A stretch of DNA of 64,000 nucleotides from Arthrobacter sp. V1I7 (GCF_030817015.1 NZ_JAUSYS010000002.1:97148-161147), one strand, 5' to 3'. Numbered from the stretch's first letter, positions 45,392 through 54,343 are shown. The notes: generated from the letters alone by a model not told the origin. A program made the numbers and translations.

Positions 45392-45845
45392 TTCTAGGCT
45401 GGTTCAAGGTTCAGCATATCCCGGGCAGAACGGGCCCAACCATATCAAGAGGGACTCCGAAGTGCTTGTCATCGTCAGGGAAAAGGAGGGCCGTCCGTGG
45501 CCGTCCGTGAGATGCTCACACCCCCTGGCGCGTCCGAATGAAGCAGTTCCGACGGCAATCTTTCGGTTCGGCGGGGCCGCCGAAGGAACTACTCAGGTCG
45601 GCGCGGTGGGCTGCAGGGCCGCCGGGGAGGAAGGGTTTCAGCCCGGGTGGTCAGGGCGCGAGATAAGTGCGGCACGACACGCGGGGCCGTTTTCTGTAAA
45701 CAAATCCCCGGATGCCACTGGAGGCAGTGCTATTTTCGACTCAGTCGATAGCTGTAAACAGAAACCTTACGGTCATCGACTGCGAGTAGCACCAGCGATG
45801 AAGCAGCCACAACCGCAGGTTGTGCGAGATTCAAAGGACATGACC
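45392..45845 (+). other. Spacer with regulatory palindromes before the ribbon-helix-helix-like gene
   Basis: No convincing gene. GGCCGTCCGT is repeated in tandem at about 45489-45508. Nearer the gene, TTTCTGT (45691-45697) and ACAGAAA (45758-45764) are inverted, CTGTAAACA is directly repeated at 45694 and 45752, and TCGACT-C-AGTCGA is a palindrome at 45736-45748. This nested symmetry is what a small DNA-binding autoregulator would use. Confidence 0.45.
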
Positions 45846-46079
45846 ATGAGCGCAGTAATCAATCGTGGAGGCGGACGGCCCAGCAAGGGCCTCCGCAAAT
45901 ACATTGGCTTCCGCACGCAGGCCAAGACCGCGGAGGACGTTCAAATGATCGCTGCCGCAAAAGGCATGACTGTCACTGACTACGTTTCCTCCGCCGTCGA
46001 CCGGTCGCTGCGCGAAGACCTGGCATTGCTGGATCATTTCGCGCACCAGGAGGAACTGCCCATCCGCATAGCCTCATAA
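45846..46079 (+). CDS. Small ribbon-helix-helix-like or plasmid accessory protein
   Basis: A 77-residue protein. ATG 45846 has AAAGGA 7 bases upstream (ATG 45840 is too close to it). The sequence has a basic N-terminus (GGGRPSKGLRKYIGFRTQAK), then TAEDVQMIAAAKGMTVTDYVSSAVDRSLRED, which fits the helix pattern of ribbon-helix-helix or MobC-like proteins, where a short strand is followed by two helices with T/S-D-Y/F at the second helix start. Likely role: copy control, partition or mobilisation accessory. The palindromic spacer upstream and the terminator directly downstream make it a complete small transcription unit. Confidence 0.6.
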   Translation: MSAVINRGGGRPSKGLRKYIGFRTQAKTAEDVQMIAAAKGMTVTDYVSSAVDRSLREDLALLDHFAHQEELPIRIAS

Positions 46080-46085
46080 ACAGAA

Positions 46086-46110
46086 GAAGGCCCGCACGAG
46101 GCGGGCCTTC
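46086..46110 (+). terminator. Rho-independent-type terminator
   Basis: GAAGGCCCGC (46086-46095), loop ACGAG, GCGGGCCTTC (46101-46110): a perfect 10-bp stem starting 7 bases after the stop of the small upstream gene. Confidence 0.8.
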
Positions 46111-46201
46111 GAAGCTGAAGATTGACGATCCGGGAAGCTTGCCGGCGAACAGATCGTGAATCGTATGGAAGACCTTCACAGGGCTTCAATTGTGTTGCAA
46201 A

Positions 46202-46221
46202 ACCGATCCTGCAAGATCGGT
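46202..46221 (+). promoter_or_regulatory. Inverted repeat in the replication gene leader
   Basis: ACCGATC (46202-46208) and GATCGGT (46215-46221) are perfect arms around 6 bases, upstream of the probable rep start. It may be an operator or an RNA hairpin. Confidence 0.4.
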
Positions 46222-46261
46222 CCTCATTCATTCCCTCGACAGGAACAGCATCATCGTACAA

Positions 46262-46279
46262 CAGCACGCCCGCGTGCTG
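46262..46279 (+). promoter_or_regulatory. Tight hairpin in the replication gene leader
   Basis: CAGCACGC (46262-46269) and GCGTGCTG (46272-46279) form a perfect 8-bp stem with a 2-base gap, 21 bases before GTG 46301. It could limit translation of the replication protein. Confidence 0.4.
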
Positions 46280-46300
46280 CCAGCCATATACAGCGCTGGC

Positions 46301-48124
46301 GTGTCGCACGGGCAATCCTCCGCGTACAGCCCCGCACAGGCGTGGGCTGCCTTGGCGCCTCTTCTCGCAGGTCAACCCAGAGTTCGCCTGTCTCGGGACG
46401 TCGGCAAGACGTACCCTCAGAAACACGAACGGACCCTGACAGAGGCGCTCCCCACGTTCCCTGCCGCGGTCCGGATCTTCGGAAAAGACGGCACTTGCAC
46501 CGCTATCTTTCTCGACTTCGACTCCTCCGTCGCCGGTGTCGACAGGGTCCAGGCTGACGTCCGCGCCGTCCAGGCCTGGTTGCACAGCTGTGGGGCCCGT
46601 TGGATCGAGGACTACTCCCCCAACGGCGGCCGCCACGTATATATCCCGCTCGAGAAGCGGGTGACCTTCTCCGAAGCGCGTGATCTTGTTGAGGCTCTCG
46701 GCACCCGGCACCGGAGCCTGGACAAGACCCCGCACCAGAACCTTCTGCATGGCTGCATGCGCACCCCCGGCTCCCCGCACAAGCTCGGCGGCCACCAGGA
46801 ACTCGCCATGTCATTGTCAATGGCCTACGACATAGCCCGCAGGCCCAACTCAGCCACCATTTGGGCAACCATGAACGCCGACTTGGCAGGCGAGATCGCC
46901 GCTATCAAGGCACTCCGTCTCGCAGGCACGTCCACACACGCCACCGGCGAGACGCCCCGAATCCAGCACCCAGCCGGGCCCATGTCCCGGACCATGCAGC
47001 TCATGGCCCAAACCGGGCTGTACGACACGAACCGGTATGCCTCCGATTCCGAGGCCCGACAGGCCATCGTCACCGGGGCCGCGGCTGCCGGCCTGGAATT
47101 CTTCGACGTCGAGCGCCGGATGATGCAGGGGACTTGGCCCGGCCTGGCATCCTTCTACGCCCGCTACGCCTCCCGTCACCGGGTTCCGGCACTGCGCCGG
47201 GACTGGTTGAAAGCCGTCGACTATCTGCGGAAAAACCCGGGATCCAGCGAAGGAAAGAACAATGCCCGTAGATCCCCCACAAGCCAGCCAAATACACAGC
47301 CCCAAGGGATACAAGGGAATCCGGTCTCTTCAAATCCCGAGGCAGAGCATCGGTTCATCCGGACCTGGCGAAACGCGCTCCGGTTGAAGGAACACAGCTA
47401 CGCCGACTCAAGGACCGGCATGGCGAGAAGGATGGTGCTGAGGTCGCTGGGGGAGGCAGCCCATATGACGGCATCCCGTTTCATCGAATTCGGCGTGAGA
47501 TCCATCGCTGTCGCCACCGGCCTCGATCACACAACCGTCGGCGTGCACCTGAGGGAGCTCCGCGGCGAGACGGATCCCTTGGTCACACATGTCGAATCGG
47601 GCCGCGGCACGAAGGGTGACCTCTACATGCTGACCGTTCCGGAGGATGTGAAGTCAGCGGCCGAAGACCTCGCCTGGCGCAAGGGCAAGATTCACGCCCT
47701 GAGGCCTGTTTTCCGGGAACTGGGCCTGCCGGCCGCCTTCGTATACGAGGCATTGGAGCACTCCCCCGCTCTGTCAACGGCCGAGTTGGTGAAACTGACC
47801 AGGCTTTCCCGAACCGCTGTCGCCGAGGCACTCGAAGTGATGGCCGCCTGGAACATGGTCTCCCGGGCCACGGACCGGAGCTGGTCTGTGGTGGCAACGA
47901 CGTCGCTGACGGACATAGCCGAGCATTTCGGCGTCCTCGAAGCCGTGGCCGCGCAGCTGCACAAGTACAAGATCGAACGGATCCTCTGGAAGGAATGGCT
48001 GTCCAAGAACGTCAACACTGTCGCGGAGCTCCTCTCCCCCGGCGAGGATTACCCATGGGAGACTTTCGAGGGTCCGCCGGACGAGTGGGCCCTGGCGGAT
48101 ATGGCGTTCACCAGGGCCAGCTGA
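46301..48124 (+). CDS. Plasmid replication protein with primase-like (AEP) domain
   Basis: A replication initiator/primase of the kind carried by Arthrobacter and related plasmids. From GTG 46301 it has 607 residues; the frame is open to TTG 46190, but that extension is not protein-like and covers two hairpins, so the start is uncertain. The N-terminal half has primase-type motifs: ...CTAIFLDFDSSVAG (acidic D-x-D), YSPNGGRHVYIPL (S-x-GGRH, a strong AEP motif), then a PriCT-like helical region. The C-terminal half carries two winged-helix-like segments (SIAVATGLDHTTVGVHLREL and LSTAELVKLTRLSRTAVAEAL). It is followed by the iteron array, its probable binding target. Confidence 0.8.
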   Translation: MSHGQSSAYSPAQAWAALAPLLAGQPRVRLSRDVGKTYPQKHERTLTEALPTFPAAVRIFGKDGTCTAIFLDFDSSVAGVDRVQADVRAVQAWLHSCGARWIEDYSPNGGRHVYIPLEKRVTFSEARDLVEALGTRHRSLDKTPHQNLLHGCMRTPGSPHKLGGHQELAMSLSMAYDIARRPNSATIWATMNADLAGEIAAIKALRLAGTSTHATGETPRIQHPAGPMSRTMQLMAQTGLYDTNRYASDSEARQAIVTGAAAAGLEFFDVERRMMQGTWPGLASFYARYASRHRVPALRRDWLKAVDYLRKNPGSSEGKNNARRSPTSQPNTQPQGIQGNPVSSNPEAEHRFIRTWRNALRLKEHSYADSRTGMARRMVLRSLGEAAHMTASRFIEFGVRSIAVATGLDHTTVGVHLRELRGETDPLVTHVESGRGTKGDLYMLTVPEDVKSAAEDLAWRKGKIHALRPVFRELGLPAAFVYEALEHSPALSTAELVKLTRLSRTAVAEALEVMAAWNMVSRATDRSWSVVATTSLTDIAEHFGVLEAVAAQLHKYKIERILWKEWLSKNVNTVAELLSPGEDYPWETFEGPPDEWALADMAFTRAS

Positions 48125-48301
48125 TTTGCTTGACGGATCGGTGACCTGACGCGAATTTTTCCGTTGACGGGCAGTGCAGTAACGGCCGCAACCTGGGCAG
48201 CCGCTCTCCCACTCCCCGATGCCGAGCCACCTGGTTTCGGGGCTCGAAGACAGCACATCAGTGACGCTCCGACGCGGGCAGAGCTACCTGCGTGAAGGCA
48301 A
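48125..48301 (+). other. Spacer between the replication gene and the iterons
   Basis: About 180 bases without a gene. No clear iteron copy and no strong terminator are visible. Confidence 0.4.
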
Positions 48302-49465
48302 GCGCAAATGGTTCCTTTTCCGGAAATGGCACCATAACCAGAGTCCCCTTCCCCGCCGGCACCGCCGGCCCACTCCCCCTGCAGTCCCGCTGTTAGCCAG
48401 GCTGCGGCCTGAATACCCGTGCCGGCGCACTCCCGCAGAGATCACCAAGGGAAGGCCTCGCCTTCTCGCGGGCGCAAATGCAACCTTTTGCGCATGCTGG
48501 CCCAGGGCCCTCCCTCGTTGCTCCACTCCCCCGGGGTTGAGCTATCTTGTTGGAGCGTTCGCAAATGGAACCATTCCCCGACGCTTAAGGGTTCTATTTG
48601 CGCTCGATTCTCCGCCAGCGCGGTACCACGGACTCAGCAGGGGACCGTCGCGGTCCGGGTGCCCCGCTACGCAGCTGCGTCTCGGTCATTCACAGACTGC
48701 ACCAGCTCAAGCCGCCGGCGTCACCCCCATGGCAGAGCCGGTTGAGGGTCGTCAGTCTCTCGCCAAGTGCGCCGGACCAGGCTGCGCATGCGATACCGAC
48801 CTAGATGCCGAGCAGGCCACGGTCAACCCGCTGAGCTAATGCCACCAATTGCGCATAAGACCCCTTTTGCGCCCGCGCCGGACCATACGCAAATACCACC
48901 CTTTGGCGAAAAAGGAACCTTGTGCGTCTAGGGTGGTGAATTCTTTTATGCCGCAATTTGCGCAAAAGAGATTATGACGGGGCGGCAGCAGTACTTGAGC
49001 AAATGCCACCATTGCATGCCGCGGCGCCGTATGCCGCGTCAAGCCCAATGCCACGATAGGGTGCAGGCCGCTCTTGGAGGCCTTGGGGCGCAAATGCCAC
49101 CATACCCGCACGCAGCGCAGCCACGACGACGGTCGCAAAAGGAACCATTTGCGCATGCTCGGCGTGACGGCCTTCTTTCTCTTCGCCCGTCGTTGTAACA
49201 CAGCCATGTCATAAGCAGCGGGCGCAAATGGAACCAATACATTCGTGCTCAGAGACGAGTCCCAGGGTCAACGCGCAAGCGCGCCCTAGAGCAAATGGAA
49301 CCATTTGCGGAGCCCCTAGCAGAAACGCTGCCGGGCGGTCCATGCGCAAGAGGCCTGCCATGGGTGGCGCGGGCGTAAATGGTACTTTTTACGGCCTTAC
49401 CTCAATCGCTCATATGGTTCCATTTGCGCTAATCGTGCCATTCGCGCGAAAGGTTCCATTTGCGT
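48302..49465. repeat. Iteron array, putative plasmid replication origin (oriV)
   Basis: At least sixteen copies of a 14-bp element, consensus GCGCAAATGGWACC (W is A or T, with C also seen), occur in both orientations. Forward copies include 48302, 48472, 48559, 48886, 48997, 49088, 49133, 49222, 49289 and 49373; reverse copies (GGTWCCATTTGCGC) include 48590, 48841, 49416 and 49452. Several are paired head to head as near-palindromes, for example GCAAATGGAACCATTTGC at 49291-49308 and 49135-49154. There is no coding capacity. Position between the replication protein and parA fits an iteron-controlled origin. Weaker copies lie at 48322, 48905, 48951 and 49435. Confidence 0.8.
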
Positions 49466-49606
49466 CGACACGCCGCGTGGCTCCCGGGGATCAGAGCGGG
49501 CGCGGCTAGTCTGGCTCTATCGGTTGCCGGCGATGAGTTCCTGCCACAAGTGGGCCCCCTGCCGCGCCGTGTTTTTACGAGCAGTGCTACGGAAGGTACC
49601 CAAGAC

Positions 49607-50431
49607 ATGCCGGCAATCATCATCGCCGTTTGCAACCAGAAGGGTGGCGTCGGCAAGACGACCCTCGTGACCGGCCTGGCTGAGGTCTTTTCCAGGACGC
49701 TAGGCAAGAAGGTCCTCGTCATCGACGCCGACCCGCAATACAACGTGACCTCCGCCCTGGGCGTGACGGCGCCCGAGTTCACTCTCAACGACGTCCTTTA
49801 CGGTGACGAGGCGAACAACCAGAAAATCATGGCCGGAGTCGCCGGCGACGCCATCATGCCGGCGGGGGAGGCCTGGCAGCCCCGGGCGGACAAGAACGAG
49901 AGTTTCCCGCGGCTAGACCTGATCGCGGCCGAGCGGAACCTGGCCTCCCGTGAACGAGATTCCATGATGGCCCGCGAGCACCGTCTGCGTATCGCCCTCA
50001 AAGGCGTCGCCGAGGAATACGACATCGTCCTGATCGACTGTGCTCCTTCACTCGGCCTGTTGACGGTGAACGCACTGACGGCCGCAACACACGCGCTCCT
50101 GGTAACTGAGCCGCGAGTTGCCTCCGTCGAAGGGCTCTCCGAGATCGTCACCACCATCTCCGAGGTCCAGGAGAATCTGAACGAGAACATCGAGCTCCTG
50201 GGTGTCATCGTCAACAAGCAGAAGAAGCGCGCCGACCAGATGCACTGGATCGAGAAAGTGAACGCCAACTTCGGCGACCTCGTCCTCGAACCGATGCTGC
50301 AGGACCGCGAAGTGTTCGCCAAGGCGCAGGCCGCCTCGCAGCCGCTGCGGGCATGGGGCTCCGAAGCCGCCCCGCACCGGGCCGACCTGGTCCAGCTGGC
50401 CACCCAGATCTGGAAAGGTGCACAGTCATGA
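49607..50431 (+). CDS. parA: ParA-family plasmid partition ATPase
   Basis: A 274-residue protein from ATG 49607 (GGAAGG at 49591-49596); the open frame further upstream overlaps the iterons. The deviant Walker A is CNQKGGVGKTTLVTGLAE (from about residue 8), the A' motif LVIDADPQYNVTSAL and Walker B YDIVLIDCAPSLGLL are canonical ParA features. It lacks an N-terminal DNA-binding domain, so it is of type Ib-like or soj-like size. It moves plasmid copies apart with the product of the next gene, whose start overlaps the parA stop (ATGA). Confidence 0.9.
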   Translation: MPAIIIAVCNQKGGVGKTTLVTGLAEVFSRTLGKKVLVIDADPQYNVTSALGVTAPEFTLNDVLYGDEANNQKIMAGVAGDAIMPAGEAWQPRADKNESFPRLDLIAAERNLASRERDSMMAREHRLRIALKGVAEEYDIVLIDCAPSLGLLTVNALTAATHALLVTEPRVASVEGLSEIVTTISEVQENLNENIELLGVIVNKQKKRADQMHWIEKVNANFGDLVLEPMLQDREVFAKAQAASQPLRAWGSEAAPHRADLVQLATQIWKGAQS

Positions 50432-51093
50432 CGACCCGCCCCGGACCGGCCGCTGAGCGCGGCGGAACGCCTATCGCCCTTGAGGCCCTTCGCAAGAAAA
50501 GCGGGCTCAAGAAGGCCAGGAACACCAGCGTCATCGCCGAGATGACCCGGGTTGAGGAGGAAGAGCCGCAGCACGCAGCGCTGCACGTCGTCCACGATTC
50601 GCCCGCTGAACCGGAGGACCACGCACCGTCGGCCCAGGAGCAGACACCGGAGCCAACTTCGGCGCCGGCTGGACCTGAAGTCCAGCCCGCCCCGGTGCAA
50701 CATGCCCCTGCGCAGCAGCCAGTAGCCCAACCTGTGCCGCAGTCCACTTATGCCCAGCCCTCCCAGCAGGAGCCCCGGCAGCCCGCCGCTTACGTGCCTC
50801 CCGCGCAGCAGGCACCGCAACAGTTCCAGCTCCGGCAGCCGGACCCCGAGCCGCCGGTAATCGAGAAGAAGACGTACCGGAAGACCAGCTTCTTCCAGTC
50901 CAAGGAGTCAGGTGCCCGGATGCGGTCCACCTACATGGCGACCCGGCACCTGACCGCCTCAAGGACGCTTTCGGATTTCATCCTCGCCGCCGTGGAGCGC
51001 GAGGTTGAGGCGCTGGAGCGTCAGTACAACAACGGGGAAATGTTCACCGCAGACCCGGGCAGCGTCCCGCGCGGCCGGCCGTTGGAGACCTAG
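50428..51093 (+). CDS. ParB-like centromere-binding partner
   Basis: A 221-residue protein translationally coupled to parA. Residues 1-45 are basic/polar (ALRKKSGLKKARNTSVIAEM), residues about 48-148 form a Pro/Gln/Ala-rich disordered linker with repeated PAQQ-type units, and the last 75 residues (KTYRKTSFFQSKESGARMRS, ...ATRHLTASRTLSDFILAAVEREVEALERQY) look like a ribbon-helix-helix or related DNA-binding fold. This architecture matches the small ParB partners of actinobacterial plasmids rather than the classical ParB with a CTPase motif; no GERRxxA motif is present. The binding site (parS) may be within or near the iterons. Confidence 0.75.
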   Translation: MTTRPGPAAERGGTPIALEALRKKSGLKKARNTSVIAEMTRVEEEEPQHAALHVVHDSPAEPEDHAPSAQEQTPEPTSAPAGPEVQPAPVQHAPAQQPVAQPVPQSTYAQPSQQEPRQPAAYVPPAQQAPQQFQLRQPDPEPPVIEKKTYRKTSFFQSKESGARMRSTYMATRHLTASRTLSDFILAAVEREVEALERQYNNGEMFTADPGSVPRGRPLET

Positions 51094-51757
51094 CCAGCGG
51101 ACGGGCCGTGGTACCCGAGGAACCTGCCGAGATCGTCCTGGAGCTGCCTGTGCTCGACGTCCTCTGCCGGATAGCCGCGGTGCATGAACTCCGGCACCAT
51201 CGAGTGCGCCTCCTTGGGCGCCTTGACGAGTAGTTCGCGCTGGCCAGGCGTCAGGGGAGCAGCGGCCAGGTCCGGCGTGGTCTCCTGTTCCAGCCGTGCC
51301 CGGGCCTTGGCGATGGCATCATTGACGTCGATGTCGATCCAACGGTCGATGTAGGCCTCCGCCGCCTCGAGGTCCTCTTCGGTGCGGCGCACCGCTCTCT
51401 GGAAGTTGCGGTCCTTGAACCAGGGGCCGTCTGGATCCAGGAAGTCGTCCCCGCTGACGATCAGGGAGCCAATGGCGTCGACGGCGCTGACGAAGACGAT
51501 CTCGTTGCCGTCCCTGCGGCAGCTGATCTTTGCAGCCTGGGCAAGGACCTCCAGAATCTCGATCGCTGCTGACGCGGTTGCTGCCTCCAGAAGTCCTGCT
51601 GTTCCTTCCAGATCAGCTGCCCGCTGCGGCGTGCGGCGATGGAGCGCATACGCTCGGCAGTGGGGGAGAGTGTGACCACCGTGTCGGAATTCTCGACGGT
51701 AGCGTGCTGCCCGCCATCCGGCCGGAAGCCGTTGACGCGGCCCCGCGCCGGGCTCAC
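51090..51757 (-). pseudogene. Frameshifted gene of unknown function
   Basis: Two frames on the minus strand carry consecutive protein-like sequence. From GTG 51757 one frame gives HATVENSDTVVTLSPTAERM, then RSIAARRSGQLIWKEQQDFW. Near 51580-51600 the good sequence continues in another frame: ASAAIEILEVLAQAAKISC, then DGNEIVFVSAVDAIGSLIVSGDDF and on to the TAG at 51090. One base change joins them into a protein of about 220 residues. I do not recognise the family. The GTG overlaps (GTGA) the stop of an upstream minus-strand frame ending NVDTIIGENFDETSW, so a small partner gene, now also damaged, may have preceded it. The 3' end overlaps the ParB-like gene tail to tail. Confidence 0.5.
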
Positions 51758-52142
51758 CAGGACGTCTCGTCGAAGTTCTCGCCGATGATCGTGTCGACGT
51801 TCGTTTCCTTCGGCGAAGCGGACAGCGGCCCGGCAGCAGGGGTGCATGGCCCCCTGCTAGGTCCACTCCTCAGTAGTCCAGTCCCGCTGGGCGATGGCGC
51901 CGTTGTGGGTCTGCATTTTCCACGGCCCGGGTAGTGAAGGTATCGCCTGATGGGCCAGCTCGGTTTCCGTTCGTCTCGATAACGATCCATTACTGAGACG
52001 GCAGGACCGCTTTTGAGATGGCGTAAGGAATGTCGAGGAATTGGAGATTCAACACGCCCCTCTGAATTCTCAGAATGCCGTCCAATAACGGGTAGTCTCG
52101 CAACGGCAAATTGCCCGGCTTTAAGAGAATACGGGGAAGCCC
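51758..52142 (+). other. Spacer before the serine recombinase
   Basis: Contains the possible remnant of a small minus-strand frame ending in NVDTIIGENFDETSW at 51754-51800 and the promoter/resolution-site region of the recombinase. I found no clear subsite repeats of a res site by eye. Confidence 0.35.
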
Positions 52143-52691
52143 ATGGCTGTAATCGGGTACGCAAGGGTTTCCACTGCGGAACAGAACCTCGATCTGCAGC
52201 TCACTGCACTCAAGTCAGCCGGCGCAGCCCGGACCTTTTCCGATTACGGCGTCAGCGGTTCCACGGTTGAACGCCCTCAGCTGTCCCGAGCTCTGGACCG
52301 GCTGGAGGCCGGCGACGTGCTCACCGTGTGGAAGCTCGACCGCCTGGGCCGGAACACTAGGCACGTCCTGGACATCATCGAGAACATCCGGGAGAGGGGA
52401 GCAGGCTTCCGGTCCCTGACCGAAGGACTCGACACGACCGGGCCCATGGGCACCGCCATGCTGACGATCATGGCCGCGTTCGCGCAACTGGAGCGCGACA
52501 CGATGATCGAACGCACGAGAGCCGGCCTCGCTGCCGCCGCAGCCAACAACCGCCACGGCGGAAGGCCCCGCAAAGTCGATGACGCGGCCGCTGCCCGGGC
52601 CAGACAACTCAAGGGCAAAGGGGTCAGTGCCTCCGACATTGGCAAGATGCTCGGAGTCTCCCGCGCCACGGTTTACCGGTACCTCCTATAG
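52143..52691 (+). CDS. Serine recombinase (resolvase/invertase family)
   Basis: A 182-residue small serine recombinase. It begins MAVIGYARVSTAEQNLDLQL with the catalytic Ser10 in RVST, contains LTVWKLDRLGRN with the catalytic arginines, FRSLTEGLDTTGPMGTAML, AFAQLERDTMIERTRAGL, and a C-terminal helix-turn-helix GVSASDIGKMLGVSRATVYRYL. Length and motifs are those of Tn3-type resolvases and Pin-type invertases. GGGGAAG precedes the start. On a plasmid it most likely resolves multimers, though it may also be left from a transposon; no transposase lies beside it. A hairpin terminator follows at 52752. Confidence 0.92.
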   Translation: MAVIGYARVSTAEQNLDLQLTALKSAGAARTFSDYGVSGSTVERPQLSRALDRLEAGDVLTVWKLDRLGRNTRHVLDIIENIRERGAGFRSLTEGLDTTGPMGTAMLTIMAAFAQLERDTMIERTRAGLAAAAANNRHGGRPRKVDDAAAARARQLKGKGVSASDIGKMLGVSRATVYRYLL

Positions 52692-52751
52692 GCGTAGCGG
52701 TTGCAGCTCGAGGTCCAGTTGAATCTCGCGAAGAGTTTTGCAGTTTCGGAT

Positions 52752-52777
52752 ATCAGCCCTGGTTCTCAGGGGCTGAT
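52752..52777. terminator. Bidirectional terminator between converging genes
   Basis: ATCAGCCC (52752-52759) and GGGCTGAT (52770-52777) form a perfect 8-bp stem followed by TTTC on the plus strand. It sits between the recombinase and the converging minus-strand gene ending at 52779. Confidence 0.65.
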
Positions 52778-52778
52778 T

Positions 52779-53174
52779 TCATATTTGGGTTTTGAGGGCT
52801 TCTTCGTAGAACGCAAGACGGGTGGCCGCGCGTGCCATGTCGTGCTGGTCATGGACGAACGAGTAGGCGATCCAGCATCCGGCGAGAAGGATTATCAGGG
52901 CTATGCACAGAGATGAGGCGAAGGGTCCCAGCCATGATGCTGTTGCCGAGCCGAGCAAGGGGAGGGCAACCAGGATGACGCCAACGTAGAGCGCGGTGTA
53001 GGCGCCCAGACTGCCGCCGCTCAGGTGCGCTGCACGGGTGCGGAGAGTGCGCAAGTCTTCGAATTGTTTGTTCTCGTCCAGAGCGAGGAAGGCAGCGATG
53101 TCCTGGCGGGTTACTTCCGGAAAGCGGCGTGACCGCAGTCCGCGGCGGGTGAAGGAGTGCATGCTGGAGAGCAT
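52779..53174 (-). CDS. Small two-helix membrane protein, unknown
   Basis: A 131-residue protein with a basic N-terminal part (SFTRRGLRSRRFPEVTRQDI), two membrane segments (TALYVGVILVALPLLGS and FASSLCIALIILLAGCWIAYSF) separated by a short loop, and a charged C-terminal helix. No known family recognised. It lies 61 bases downstream of the Abi/HEPN gene in the same direction and may be co-transcribed with it; a membrane partner in a defence unit is possible but only from position. Confidence 0.55.
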   Translation of the reverse strand: MLSSMHSFTRRGLRSRRFPEVTRQDIAAFLALDENKQFEDLRTLRTRAAHLSGGSLGAYTALYVGVILVALPLLGSATASWLGPFASSLCIALIILLAGCWIAYSFVHDQHDMARAATRLAFYEEALKTQI

Positions 53175-53235
53175 AGTTGCAGCCTCTGTCAGCCCCTGTG
53201 AGCCGTAGCGGTGGTCATGTTCGTGGCGGTGCAGC

Positions 53236-53919
53236 TCAGTAAGGGCGTTCTTCCATCACGGCATCAAATCGGCTATTTGTCGCCACCCAGAGCTTGAGAT
53301 CAGGGTCGACATAGCTGATTATCCTCAGCGCATCATAATGCCGGTTTACGAGGGACGAGGTGTTCCAGATTGGTTCATTGTGGGCGATGCGATTTCGGAG
53401 CTTGTACAGCGGCACGACTAGAGTGCGAAGGTAGTCCATGTCCTTAGCTGAGGTACGTAGAGGTGCATGCTTGAACCGGCGAGTAATGGCACCACCGAAG
53501 ATGTCCTCGTTTTCTTTCGCCAGCATGAAGCGCCAAAAGCCGAAAGAGAGCTCGGCTACGATGTGGCCTCGCGTTACCTGCTGGCCGTCTCGCTCCCTGT
53601 TCTTGGCGGCCGATTCGCGGGCGTCTTCTAGGTCATACCAAGTCCGGTCATTGAACTCTCCCGCGGGATCGTCCATCCAATCACCGGAACGCTTCAGATA
53701 CTTGTGACGACCCTGCATCGCCGTATCAATTGCATGCCGAACGGTTACTTCCGCGTGTCCTAGGACTCCCCAAAGGGCTGCGCTGACTGCAGTGTTCCAC
53801 GCATAGAGGGCCAAGGCTTTTTCCTGATCTCCCCCCATTGCGACGAGATAGGATTCGAACCGTTCCGTTGGCAAGACTGAACACACGGCTTCGTGGTCGT
53901 ACTCCGTGGTGACGGACAC
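53236..53919 (-). CDS. Abi-family (HEPN) abortive infection-like protein
   Basis: A 227-residue protein of the Abi_2/AbiD-F group. Typical features: ERFESYLVAMGGDQEKALALY at the N-terminus, ALYAWNTAVSAALWGVLGHAEVTVRHAI, SFGFWRFMLA, and the HEPN RNase motif RNRIAHNEP (Arg175-x4-His180), all in the family's order. Related proteins protect against phages, probably by cleaving RNA, though activation is known for few. It stands alone, with a two-helix membrane gene downstream and a winged-helix plus MmeI-type restriction gene on the opposite side, so this part of the plasmid looks like a defence block. Confidence 0.8.
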   Translation of the reverse strand: MSVTTEYDHEAVCSVLPTERFESYLVAMGGDQEKALALYAWNTAVSAALWGVLGHAEVTVRHAIDTAMQGRHKYLKRSGDWMDDPAGEFNDRTWYDLEDARESAAKNRERDGQQVTRGHIVAELSFGFWRFMLAKENEDIFGGAITRRFKHAPLRTSAKDMDYLRTLVVPLYKLRNRIAHNEPIWNTSSLVNRHYDALRIISYVDPDLKLWVATNSRFDAVMEERPY

Positions 53920-54343
53920 ATCACTCCTACTCTTCGTTCCCGGCGTTTTACATGCAGGTCGGTTTGTGGGTATAGTTTTGGACGAAGGCCCTGGATAAAC
54001 GTCCTGTAGATCTCACGATCCGATCAGTTCGTCCGGGGCTGTTTTACTTTAAGCGCATCTGCGGCACGGCCCCGATAACGCTTCTCCGCAAGACACTGGG
54101 TAACCAACCCCAGGCTCGTGCGTCTCGAGTGCTCAGTTCCTGCTGCAAACATCAACGTTGCAACTCGATGGAACAACGCTAGCACATAAGAAAGCGTGGC
54201 TTCCCTGTTCCTACAGGGCTAGAAGACCCATCGATAGTTGTTGTTGCAAAATTGTAGGCACGCTAGCCGCTCAGGCAGCGCTACTATAGTCGAGGAGTAC
54301 GTTCGTCGCTGACCTTAGAAGAAGATAGGACATTACGATTACC
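53920..54343 (+). other. Divergent intergenic region
   Basis: About 420 bases without a gene between the Abi gene and the winged-helix gene. It includes GTTGCAAC-type small palindromes near 54150 and 54242 and a possible -10 element TACTATAGT at 54282-54290, 55 bases before the winged-helix gene. Confidence 0.4.

Noticed and set aside
48302..49465. Iteron region considered as a CRISPR or REP-type array
   Set aside because: The 14-bp elements have irregular spacing and both orientations, unlike CRISPR, and sit between rep and parA, which fits an origin.
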